9,625 nt of DNA from JAUIGE01 sp045106685 (GTDB lineage Bacteria > Bacteroidota > Bacteroidia > J057): assembly GCA_045106685.1 (NCBI GenBank), contig JBGCFB010000020.1:1-9625 (forward strand), in the 5' to 3' direction. The translations under genes and the position numbers were made by a program. Positions within the stretch are counted from its first letter, which is position 1. The number at the start of each line of letters is the position of its first letter. Below, in pieces: positions 1 to 5,631 of this stretch. The notes under the pieces were generated by a model. The model worked only from the letters and a program-made list of their open reading frames with translations, had not been told where the DNA came from and made no database searches.

Positions 1-17
1 GCCAATTTTTTAGAAAA

Positions 18-119
18 ATTGTCATTTCGACTCGCGTAGCTGAGGAGAAATCTTGACTTTATCGACCAATTAGCTAAAAGTCAAGATGTCTCGCCAGCTC
101 CGCGGCTCGACATGACAAT
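18..119. repeat. REP-like imperfect inverted repeat
   Basis: Two arms of about 43 nt (18-60 and 77-119) are reverse complements with a handful of mismatches, separated by a 16-nt loop. The left arm starts ATTGTCATTTCGACTCGCG; the reverse-complemented right arm starts ATTGTCATGTCGAGCCGCG. Both end in ATCTTGACTTT. From memory, similar elements beginning GTCATTTCGA are dispersed in intergenic regions of many Bacteroidota genomes. Its function is unknown. There is no coding potential here. Confidence 0.8.
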
Positions 120-208
120 CCTTTTGGGATTCGTTAGACAATTTCAATGAATGATTCCATGATAGGTATCTAATTGTTAATTATCCATTGTTTATTATTA
201 ATCCTATG

Positions 209-248
209 AAAAGCAAAAGCCGCAAACGAATATATCATTTGCGGCTTT
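209..248 (-). terminator. Rho-independent terminator of tRNA-Ala
   Basis: On the minus strand, AAAGCCGCAAA (248-238) pairs perfectly with TTTGCGGCTTT (226-216) across an 11-nt loop. The stem is followed by a T-rich tail, TGCTTTT. It lies about 10 nt past the tRNA 3' end and so should end that transcript. The flanking A and T runs may let it work in both directions. Confidence 0.75.
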
Positions 249-257
249 CTAAATAAG

Positions 258-331
<74 letters not shown>

Positions 332-341
332 TGAGGGAGGG

Positions 342-372
342 CAAATGTACGGGCTTTTTAGTTTCTGCAAAA
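342..372 (-). promoter_or_regulatory. Bacteroidota-type promoter of tRNA-Ala
   Basis: On the minus strand a perfect TAnnTTTG -7 element, TACATTTG (349-342), lies 10 nt upstream of the mature tRNA 5' end. A TTTTG -33 element (372-368) lies 18 nt further upstream. This layout matches the known consensus for the primary sigma factor of Bacteroidota. Transcription should start a few bases after the -7 box, leaving a very short 5' leader. Confidence 0.7.
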
Positions 373-401
373 CCTTTTTCGAAAAAATATAAGACAAATA
401 C

Positions 402-429
402 GGCTATTGGTCCTTGGCTATTGGCTTTT
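402..429 (+). repeat. Heptad array 1, four units
   Basis: Four consecutive 7-nt units read GGCTATT, GGTCCTT, GGCTATT, GGCTTTT, and a decayed fifth unit AGCAGGA follows. This is one of five arrays in the window with the same unit and the same copy number. It lies between the tRNA promoter and the barrel gene that starts at 508. Confidence 0.7.
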
Positions 430-507
430 AGCAGGAATAGCCCTTCGCCCTTCATTTAAGGCGTGATTTTTGCAATCTTCACCGCATTGAAATATTTACC
501 CCTTCGC

Positions 508-1140
508 ATGTTACGTTACTTCATTTTTTCGCTTATCATTTTACCCACAGTGATTTTTGCTCAGCAAAAAACATACATAAAGCTCAATACTGCTGCTTTA
601 GTGATGGGAACGCTTGAACTTGATGTAGAAAAACACCTCAGTGATATCAGTGCACTTGAGTTTGGAATCGGTGTGCGAAAGCAGCGACTAGACAGCGGCC
701 AAACCGCTGGTTTTCAGAGCCTTGCGAGATTTAGAGGTGAACAAAATTTCAATCTAAGCGGCATGGTAGGGATTCGTTTTTTTGAAAATAATCCTTACGA
801 ACACCCATTCATTGCTTTCAGGCTCACGGGTGCGTATTATAATGAAGACGTTCGCCTCGCAAGTGAAGAATTACAAAACTTCAGTGGCTTTAGAATTGGT
901 GCTACGCTTGTTTTAGGTGTGTCATTTCCATTGGGTGACCGCATGGGATTAGATGCCGGGATACAAGCCGGCTACGCCAGTCCACGAAAACTTCCCGAAC
1001 CAGGCAACTACTATTTCCCTTATATGGGCTACGCTGTATCCGACTTTAATATCGTGAGTGTTCCTGGTGGCCATTTCCAGCCGGTTTTTGCGTTCCGATA
1101 CAAAATCCAGGAAAGCAGACGTGATCGGATCAGGCGGTAA
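508..1140 (+). CDS. Secreted outer-membrane beta-barrel protein
   Basis: This gives 210 residues from an ATG at 508. That start is preferred over an in-frame GTG at 463 because it opens directly on a signal peptide: MLRYF, a hydrophobic run, then cleavage after VIFA before QQ. The mature protein is built of alternating amphipathic strands rich in aromatic residues and glycine, such as IKLNTAALVMGTLELDVEKH and AFRLTGAYY, ending FQPVFAFRYKIQ. That pattern suggests a small barrel of roughly eight strands in the outer membrane. The opening strand plus GTLELDVEKHLSD recalls DUF3575-like Bacteroidota barrels, but that assignment is tentative. No enzymatic motif is visible. The gene is monocistronic, converges with the response regulator at 1281-1919, and is followed 2 nt after its stop by a perfect palindrome that may terminate it. 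The Arg-rich tail (ESRRDRIRR) is unusual for a barrel C-terminus. Confidence 0.75.
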   Translation: MLRYFIFSLIILPTVIFAQQKTYIKLNTAALVMGTLELDVEKHLSDISALEFGIGVRKQRLDSGQTAGFQSLARFRGEQNFNLSGMVGIRFFENNPYEHPFIAFRLTGAYYNEDVRLASEELQNFSGFRIGATLVLGVSFPLGDRMGLDAGIQAGYASPRKLPEPGNYYFPYMGYAVSDFNIVSVPGGHFQPVFAFRYKIQESRRDRIRR

Positions 1141-1141
1141 T

Positions 1142-1173
1142 CAGTAGAGAAAAGGCATGCCTTTTCTCTACTG
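1142..1173. terminator. Perfect 32-bp palindrome, probable bidirectional terminator
   Basis: Positions 1142-1157 and 1158-1173 are exact reverse complements. The core AAAAGGCATGCCTTTT has the A-tract, GC stem and T-tract layout of a bidirectional intrinsic terminator. It starts 2 nt after the stop of the barrel gene and lies between that gene and the convergent response regulator. The stem continues through GAG/CTC and beyond, so the T-tract is itself paired and termination is inferred rather than certain. Confidence 0.55.
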
Positions 1174-1200
1174 GCTACTGGCTATTGGCTATTGGCTATT
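1173..1200 (+). repeat. Heptad array 2, four units
   Basis: The units are GGCTACT followed by three exact copies of GGCTATT, the best-preserved array in the window. It abuts the 32-bp palindrome and faces array 3 in inverted orientation 51 nt downstream. Confidence 0.85.
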
Positions 1201-1251
1201 AGGATACTTTATCCATATAAAGGTTTCGCAATAACCACTTTTTCTCTGGCC

Positions 1252-1279
1252 AGAAACTAGCAGCCAAAAGCTAGTAGCC
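1252..1279 (-). repeat. Heptad array 3, four units
   Basis: Read on the minus strand, the units are GGCTACT, AGCTTTT, GGCTGCT and AGTTTCT, a degenerate match to array 2 in opposite orientation. The outermost units of arrays 2 and 3 are perfectly complementary. The array ends 1 nt before the stop codon of the response regulator gene. Confidence 0.6.
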
Positions 1280-1280
1280 T

Positions 1281-1919
1281 TTATACAAACCCATTCCGTA
1301 CCAGATACAATACTAGTCCGGCAGTATTGCGGACCTTGCTTTTCTCGATCAGGCGCTGTCGATGAGACTCTACGGTGCGGTGCCCTATCCCAAGTTCATC
1401 CGCTATTTCGCGCGTGGTGTACTCTTTACAGATGAGCTTACCGACTTCTATTTCTCTCTGGGACAAGTCGCTCTTTCCGGGCTTTAATGTCTTGTGTTTC
1501 AAACGGTTAAGCATCGCTGTAGACATCGTTTCGGTGATGTGATAATCGTTTCGAATGACGTTTTGGATAGCGCGGGCCATTTGATCAGTACTGGTATTTT
1601 TATGCAAAAAACAGTTAACGCCGAGATCAACCATACGAAGAACCGTACCGGTATCCTTTCGTCCACTGAGTACCAGAATTTTGACTTTGGGGTGCTTTTT
1701 TTTGAGAAAAGAAGTTGTCATAAAGCCGTCCAATTCCGGCATCTGCGCGCCGAGAATCAGGACTTCCGGCACGACGGCATCCATCTTATTGATGAGTTCA
1801 CGGCCGTTTCCAGCCTCCAGGACAAACTTTACCGCCGGCGCGGCATTCTTCAGAGCGGCAATAAGCGACTCTCGAAATAACCGATGCTCATCGGCTATTC
1901 CTGCGTGGATCATGTTCAT
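1281..1919 (-). CDS. NarL/LuxR-family response regulator with unphosphorylatable receiver
   Basis: A 212-residue cytoplasmic DNA-binding regulator. Residues 5-125 form a receiver domain and residues 151-212 a LuxR-type helix-turn-helix (LSQREIEVGKLI, then TTREIADELGIGHRTVESHR), with family-typical length and order. The receiver keeps the acidic pair D10/E11, the switch Ser S85 (ILVLS) and the conserved Lys K107 (FLHK). The phosphoacceptor Asp, expected in the position before AQMPELDG, is Gly57, encoded by GGC at 1751-1749. A single GAC-to-GGC transition would explain it. Classical phosphorylation therefore looks impossible, and the protein may act constitutively or respond to another signal. 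No histidine kinase is in the window, so it is an orphan here. ATG at 1919 and ATG at 1913 are both possible starts. The leader is made of short repeats, with no clear promoter or Shine-Dalgarno. Confidence 0.93.
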   Translation of the reverse strand: MNMIHAGIADEHRLFRESLIAALKNAAPAVKFVLEAGNGRELINKMDAVVPEVLILGAQMPELDGFMTTSFLKKKHPKVKILVLSGRKDTGTVLRMVDLGVNCFLHKNTSTDQMARAIQNVIRNDYHITETMSTAMLNRLKHKTLKPGKSDLSQREIEVGKLICKEYTTREIADELGIGHRTVESHRQRLIEKSKVRNTAGLVLYLVRNGFV

Positions 1920-1922
1920 GGG

Positions 1923-2012
1923 TGTGTTGATTTGATGATTAGCTGATTGGGTGATTAGCTAATTGGGGGGTGTTGATTTGGTGATTTGATAATTAGCTGA
2001 TGAATGATTTGA
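1923..2012. repeat. Degenerate A/T-rich direct repeats before the regulator gene
   Basis: TGATTAGCTGATTGGG (1936-1951) is followed immediately by TGATTAGCTAATTGGG (1952-1967), a tandem 16-mer with one difference. GTGTTGATTTG occurs at 1924-1934 and again at 1970-1980, and further TGATTTGAT and AATTAGCTGAT variants follow. The block starts a few bases upstream of the response regulator start codon and so forms its untranslated leader or promoter region. Confidence 0.75.
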
Positions 2013-2017
2013 TGCTA

Positions 2018-2049
2018 AATGACTAATTATTCATGGTTCATTAGTCATT
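2018..2049. repeat. Inverted repeat AATGACTAAT / ATTAGTCATT
   Basis: Perfect 10-bp arms (2018-2027 and 2040-2049) flank a 12-nt loop. The same ATTAGTCATT and ATTCATT words recur around the insertion sequence at 8404-8437 and 9405-9434, so this belongs to a dispersed A/T-rich repeat family. Confidence 0.6.
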
Positions 2050-2056
2050 ATTCATT

Positions 2057-2137
2057 GAAATCGCGGAGCGATTTCGCTTCATTGTTTTCGCAAAGCGAAA
2101 ACGCTTCATTACCGTGGCGCAGCCAAGGCTAACAATA
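2057..2137. repeat. Three tandem 27-bp mini-hairpin units
   Basis: Unit 1 (2057-2083) is GAAATCGC-GGA-GCGATTTC plus spacer GCTTCATT. Unit 2 (2084-2110) is GTTTTCGC-AAA-GCGAAAAC plus GCTTCATT. Unit 3 (2111-2137) is ACCGTGGC-GCA-GCCAAGGC plus TAACAATA. Units 1 and 2 each have a perfect 8-bp stem and 3-nt loop; unit 3 has mismatches. Stem bases differ between units while pairing is kept, and the TTCATT spacer precedes every unit. The block lies just downstream of the PorV/PorQ-family gene. No T-tract follows, so it is not an ordinary terminator. Confidence 0.75.
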
Positions 2138-2176
2138 CGTTAGACGGCTGGAACACAAATCGATCAACATGTTTTG

Positions 2177-3184
2177 TTATCTTTTTTCTGAATTGACAGA
2201 AAAAGCAAGGCCTATACGGTGGAAGACGCCTTGAAAACTGGATGGGTCAAAGGCATAGTCGAGTCGCAATGGATGGCGACCGATGCGTGAACGAAGGCCG
2301 AATCCGGCTGTGGGGAGATTTTGATCCACCACATTAAGCTTGTAGCCTGCTCGTAGAAAAAGTAATTCACGCCAGGCGTACTCAAGGCCAAAGCGCAAGT
2401 TTTCGGCGTTGTCGTTGGGGTGGTTTAGCTGAAGTAGCGTTGTAAGCGTCTGCTTCTCATCCGCAGATTTCCACGGAATCATCGAAACCGCCAACTGAAA
2501 TACAGTCGGAGCTGGATAATCTTCCAATGTTCTTGACTGGCTGAAAAAAGGGTCATTATCGGGCAAGTCGCCTCTGAGAACAGAATTCAAACCAAAGTTC
2601 TGAACCTGTACTGCAAAACTAAGGTCATTAAATTCTGTACGGTACAAAAAACCAAGGTCTAGCGCAGCGGTATTGGCAGCAAAATTACCAACCTGCTCAC
2701 GTACATATTTAAGCGAAATGCCGTAGCGAAAGTAGTCTGTAAGTTGCTTACTGTAGGTTAGGCCAGCAGAAAAGTATGAGGCATAAAAAAGCTCGCCTGT
2801 TCCATTAGGTTGAAACTCCGTTCTTACCTCCATGGCTCCTGAAGAAAGTCCGCTCATCGACAATGCAAGATGCCCAGCTTTGGTAGGTTTACCGATGCTA
2901 AAGGCGCCAGCATTGGTTCCTGCGGCCCAAAATGTATTGGCAACACCGATGGTGAGACCTTTTGTTTCGGCAAGTGCAGCAGGATTTGTCCAGACGCTAT
3001 AACCATCGCCTGAGAGGGTCAAATTTGCACCACCAAGGCCCGCAGACCGAGGGCTCAAGTCCATTTTCAAGAAGGTAAGTGCCGAAATTCCAGCTCTTTG
3101 CCCTCCTAACGGAGGAAATAATTGAGCCTGCACATTCAATCCAAACAAGCTCACAATGGCCAAAAACAGTAGACGTTTAATCAT
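2177..3184 (-). CDS. PorV/PorQ-family outer-membrane protein
   Basis: A 335-residue protein from the ATG at 3184; an upstream GTG (3205) would add seven residues before the signal peptide and is less likely. The signal peptide is MIKRLLFLAIVSLFGLNVQA, cleaved before QLFPP. The mature N-terminus carries the family signature: AGISALTFLKMDLSPRSAGL, then GGANLTLSGD and a WTNPAALA motif. The rest is alternating amphipathic strands consistent with a FadL-like barrel. Known family members, PorV and PorQ, belong to the type IX secretion machinery, where PorV shuttles cargo and PorQ helps the attachment complex. Many paralogues of unknown role exist, so a specific T9SS function is not claimed. The gene stands alone, divergent from the lipoprotein-LysM operon across about 565 bp. 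Three mini-hairpins lie downstream. Confidence 0.85.
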   Translation of the reverse strand: MIKRLLFLAIVSLFGLNVQAQLFPPLGGQRAGISALTFLKMDLSPRSAGLGGANLTLSGDGYSVWTNPAALAETKGLTIGVANTFWAAGTNAGAFSIGKPTKAGHLALSMSGLSSGAMEVRTEFQPNGTGELFYASYFSAGLTYSKQLTDYFRYGISLKYVREQVGNFAANTAALDLGFLYRTEFNDLSFAVQVQNFGLNSVLRGDLPDNDPFFSQSRTLEDYPAPTVFQLAVSMIPWKSADEKQTLTTLLQLNHPNDNAENLRFGLEYAWRELLFLRAGYKLNVVDQNLPTAGFGLRSRIGRHPLRLDYAFDPSSFQGVFHRIGLAFSVNSEKR

Positions 3185-3266
3185 GGTAACAACCTTAATT
3201 TGCACGCAATTTATCGAATAAATTCACGTATCCAGATTACTTTATTGTTAAGCTATGCTAGCGACT

Positions 3267-3294
3267 GGCTTTTGGCGGTTGGCGATTGGCTTTT
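3267..3294 (+). repeat. Heptad array 4, four units
   Basis: The units read GGCTTTT, GGCGGTT, GGCGATT, GGCTTTT. Same unit length, copy number and consensus as arrays 1-3. It faces array 5 in inverted orientation. Confidence 0.7.
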
Positions 3295-3411
3295 TTGTCA
3301 CGAATAATTCCATTTTTACAGGCAGCTTAAAAGTAGCGGTGTTCATTCAAAAAATTGAAATAATAATTGCGCTTTGGCGCCCCTAATCGCCATTTTTGCC
3401 AACTAAATAGC

Positions 3412-3436
3412 TGGTGGCTGAGCGTAGCCGAAGCCA
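3412..3436. repeat. Short palindromic dispersed repeat (TGAGCGTAGCCGAAGCC type)
   Basis: GGCT (3416-3419) pairs with AGCC (3426-3429), and outer TGG pairs with CCA (3434-3436). The word GGCTGAGCGTAGCCGAAGCC resembles repeats I recall from intergenic regions of many Bacteroidota. No function can be assigned. Confidence 0.5.
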
Positions 3437-3473
3437 TAACGGCAAGAAAATCTGTCGATTTTTGGTTGATGGG

Positions 3474-3515
3474 CCTTCGACTTTAGTTTATCCTGAGCCT
3501 GTCGAAGGGCTCAGG
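3474..3515. repeat. Nested palindromic repeat CCTTCGAC...GTCGAAGG
   Basis: CCTTCGAC (3474-3481) pairs with GTCGAAGG (3501-3508). A second, interleaved pair is CCTGAG (3492-3497) with CTCAGG (3510-3515). Two mutually exclusive folds are therefore possible. Words of the type GAGCCTGTCGAAGGGCTCAG are widespread dispersed repeats in bacterial genomes. Confidence 0.65.
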
Positions 3516-3623
3516 CCACAAAAGGGGTTTTGTTGGTTTTGGGTCATTTGAGAGGAGAAAAGGCCATTTTTTATTGCGAAAAAATGAATGAACAGCCCTA
3601 GTTTAGAACCTTAAATTCTGGCC

Positions 3624-3651
3624 AAAAGCCAACAGCTAAAAGCCACAAGCT
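3624..3651 (-). repeat. Heptad array 5, four units
   Basis: On the minus strand the units read AGCTTGT, GGCTTTT, AGCTGTT, GGCTTTT. It is the inverted partner of array 4 and ends a few bases upstream of the candidate promoter for the operon at 3750. Confidence 0.7.
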
Positions 3652-3654
3652 AAT

Positions 3655-3662
3655 TACTTTTG
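3655..3662 (+). promoter_or_regulatory. Candidate -7 element for the lipoprotein-LysM operon
   Basis: TACTTTTG is a perfect match to the Bacteroidota TAnnTTTG -7 consensus. It lies 87 nt upstream of the lipoprotein start, giving a leader of about 80 nt. No TTG -33 box is found at the usual distance; heptad array 5 occupies that position. The call is therefore tentative. Confidence 0.35.
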
Positions 3663-3749
3663 TAAAAATTTCATTCCGCCGATCTATTTTATCGTGTTTG
3701 GCCGGAATTTTGTACTCTTCGAAATAATCTTTGTAGTATTTACTATACA

Positions 3750-4271
3750 ATGAAATTGCAACCCCTTGTCATCGCTGCAATCTTGATACAAGTCCTGTTT
3801 ACAGGATGCATGTCAATGCGCACCATCAAACCCTCAGGTCTCAAAGGCATAAGCCTTGGAGATCCTATGCCGGAACTCAATGTGACCCGCATGCTGGGCC
3901 ATCCTGCTCACGATTCGATTATCGAGGAAGGAGAATACAGCTGGCGTGCCATGATCATCGAGCATCCAAGTGGGGATATTCTGGTGGAGTCTGACTATTT
4001 TGACCAAAACAAAATCAACCGTATCCAGATTAAAGCGCGTGATTTACGCTACCAAAAACACATCACAGTGGGTAGTACAGTAGACGCACTTAGCAGCCTA
4101 AGCCAGCGTTGGTTTATCACTCACCTTCCAGATTATGACCGCGTTGATCTGACGATCGAGGGACTGCATTTTCTGATAGATGACACATTTTTAGAGACAA
4201 AATCGGAAGAAGCCATCCAAAAGGATGATATTCCGAAAGATGCCCAAATCCTCGCCATTATTTTGATGTAG
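3750..4271 (+). CDS. Small lipoprotein of unknown function
   Basis: A 173-residue protein with a lipoprotein signal: MKLQ, a hydrophobic stretch, then lipobox LFTGC with the lipidated Cys at residue 20. It should be anchored in the inner leaflet of the outer membrane or in the inner membrane. I do not recognise the family. Two segments have a similar shape, ISLGDPMPELNVTRMLGHP (about 34-52) and ITVGSTVDALSSLSQRW (about 105-121), which may mark a duplicated small alpha/beta unit, somewhat like SmpA/OmlA-type periplasmic folds. This is only a resemblance. It is the first gene of a three-gene operon, and the next gene starts 10 nt after its stop. That suggests it works with the two barrel-LysM proteins, perhaps as an accessory or assembly factor. 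No Shine-Dalgarno is visible; the leader is A/T-rich. Confidence 0.8.
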   Translation: MKLQPLVIAAILIQVLFTGCMSMRTIKPSGLKGISLGDPMPELNVTRMLGHPAHDSIIEEGEYSWRAMIIEHPSGDILVESDYFDQNKINRIQIKARDLRYQKHITVGSTVDALSSLSQRWFITHLPDYDRVDLTIEGLHFLIDDTFLETKSEEAIQKDDIPKDAQILAIILM

Positions 4272-4281
4272 CAAAAGCAGA

Positions 4282-5631
4282 ATGAATATGCCCCTTGTAA
4301 CCTATCGCCTGCTCACATTCGTGCTTCTAGCACTTGTAGTCACTCCGACAAGCTTCTTGTCTGGACAATCCGGAACGCGTAATCTTCGTCTGGGCTTTGG
4401 CCTGATGACGACCATGTACGAAGGTGACCTCTCCGCCGATGAGTCGGGCACTGTCCGCATATATCCCGGTGCCAATTTCTCTATCCAATCACAGCGAATC
4501 CGCCGCATTCAGCTCCAACTGAACGCCGGTTTCGGACGCTTTGCTGATCAATATGATGGCGAAATGCCGGCTGCTCCAGTTGGTGTAGTTCCCGTTTCTT
4601 TTGTCGAGACGAGCTATTTCTATGGAGATTTAAGACTGAAATTCACCCCATTTCCTTGGCACAAGATTCGCCCTTATGGAAGCATTGGGGCAGGTTTTTT
4701 GATTTTTTCACCAAAAGACCTCAACGGCAAATTCTTATCAGACGCGATCCTCACTCGTCCTGCAGGCGAGCGCTATAATACTTCTGTACCACAACTTCCG
4801 ATCTCTCTGGGTATCCAAACGGATATGACAGGATTGCTAGGCGCAGGAATTGAATACACTTATCGGTTTGCTCCAACGGATTATCTTGATAATGTAGGTC
4901 AGCTGGGAAGCAGAGCGGGTTATGACAAATTGCACAACATCACCTTTTCGCTTTATTTCAATTTTTCTGGAAGAAGAGGGCGCCCCAATCTACCGACGCG
5001 ACCTGATGGACGTGATGTACTTGCGTCGATTCGTTCGCTTGCTGCGGATTCACTATTGATCGCATGGAATGACGTAGCAGTCCCTGACCAGCCGCCTGTG
5101 CTGGCCTCTGCTAACTCAATTGGCCCTGACTTGGGGAATGCAGGAAAAACTGGTGTTTCATCAGAAGAGGCCCGTCTGGCCAAGCTGACAGGCTTATGCG
5201 AGGAAGCCATCAAGAATGGAGATGTGTTGTACTTCCTTCCTGAAAGTTTTGATAATTACGCTTCACTCTACGAGCGTTTTTCTGTACCAAAGTCGATTAT
5301 TCAGTCACTAAATGGCCTGGAAGGCAAAGAACAGCTACCGATTAATAGCTCGCTGGTACTTCCTGATCTGCGCAAATACCTGACGGATGATGCTGAGGCA
5401 GCTCGTGCCGCAGCCGAAGCTGCGCAGTGGCAAACACTGGAATTAGAAGCCCTAAAAGAAAGTCGTTATATTTATTATCAGATTAAGAAGGACGATACGA
5501 TTGCAACGATTGCTGGACGTTTCAAAACCAGGATCGCAACAATTCGAAAACTCAATGCTTTGCAATCTGAAAAATTGTATGTGGGTACGTATCTTCGCCT
5601 ACCTAACTTAGGAATACCGACGAGTCCGTGA
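4282..5631 (+). CDS. Outer-membrane barrel protein with two C-terminal LysM-like domains
   Basis: A 449-residue protein; ATG at 4282 or 4288 are both possible starts. A signal peptide covers about residues 1-29 (cleavage near LSGQ). Residues 31-229 look like an outer-membrane barrel of the DUF6089-like type, with EGDL, the FSPKDLNGKF loop, EYTYRFAPTDYLDNVGQLG and a final aromatic strand ITFSLYFNF. A linker (230-310) leads to a degenerate LysM (about 315-361, LYFLPESFDNYASLYERFSV to SSLVLPD). An Ala/Glu-rich helix (369-396) follows, then a canonical LysM (about 397-440, YYQIKKDDTIATIAGRFKTR to GTYLRLP). LysM is known to bind GlcNAc-containing glycans such as peptidoglycan, so the protein probably links the outer membrane to the wall; that role is inferred. 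It is the middle gene of the operon. Its stop overlaps the next start by four bases (GTGA), which implies translational coupling. The downstream protein is its paralogue. Confidence 0.88.
   Translation: MNMPLVTYRLLTFVLLALVVTPTSFLSGQSGTRNLRLGFGLMTTMYEGDLSADESGTVRIYPGANFSIQSQRIRRIQLQLNAGFGRFADQYDGEMPAAPVGVVPVSFVETSYFYGDLRLKFTPFPWHKIRPYGSIGAGFLIFSPKDLNGKFLSDAILTRPAGERYNTSVPQLPISLGIQTDMTGLLGAGIEYTYRFAPTDYLDNVGQLGSRAGYDKLHNITFSLYFNFSGRRGRPNLPTRPDGRDVLASIRSLAADSLLIAWNDVAVPDQPPVLASANSIGPDLGNAGKTGVSSEEARLAKLTGLCEEAIKNGDVLYFLPESFDNYASLYERFSVPKSIIQSLNGLEGKEQLPINSSLVLPDLRKYLTDDAEAARAAAEAAQWQTLELEALKESRYIYYQIKKDDTIATIAGRFKTRIATIRKLNALQSEKLYVGTYLRLPNLGIPTSP

Larger units (their letters stand above)
3185..3749. 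other. Long repeat-rich divergent intergenic region
   Basis: This region holds no convincing gene. It contains two oppositely oriented heptad arrays (3267-3294 and 3624-3651), two further palindromic dispersed repeats (3412-3436 and 3474-3515), and a candidate promoter for the downstream operon (3655-3662). The remainder is A/T-rich without recognisable signal. Promoters for the PorV/PorQ-family gene must lie at its left end, but I see no perfect TAnnTTTG there. Confidence 0.7.

Noticed and set aside
465..472. GATTTTTG as a -7 promoter box of the first barrel gene
   Set aside because: It misses the first T of TAnnTTTG and has no -33 TTG at a usable distance.
463..507. GTG start 15 codons upstream of the first barrel protein
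   Set aside because: The extension would precede a complete signal peptide that starts neatly at ATG 508.
1494..1935. Two plus-strand open frames opposite the response regulator
   Set aside because: They lie antisense to a clear two-domain regulator gene and have no recognisable protein character.
2178..2204. Hairpin CTTTTTCTG / CAGAAAAAAG at the end of the PorV/PorQ-family gene as a terminator
   Set aside because: It is A/T-only apart from a few pairs, lies within the coding sequence, and has no T-tract after it.
3185..3205. GTG start upstream of the PorV/PorQ-family protein
   Set aside because: It adds seven polar residues before a well-formed signal peptide; ATG at 3184 fits better.
3375..3397. 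TGGCG / CGCCA hairpin followed by five T as a terminator
   Set aside because: The stem is only 5 bp with an 8-nt loop and no plus-strand transcript is known to end there.
402..3651. Heptad arrays as CRISPR repeats
   Set aside because: Units are 7 nt, directly adjacent, with no unique spacers, and no cas genes are present.
4302..4508. Minus-strand open frame inside the first barrel-LysM gene
   Set aside because: Antisense shadow rich in Arg and Pro with no start context; the plus-strand gene is well supported. The same holds for 4953-5213.
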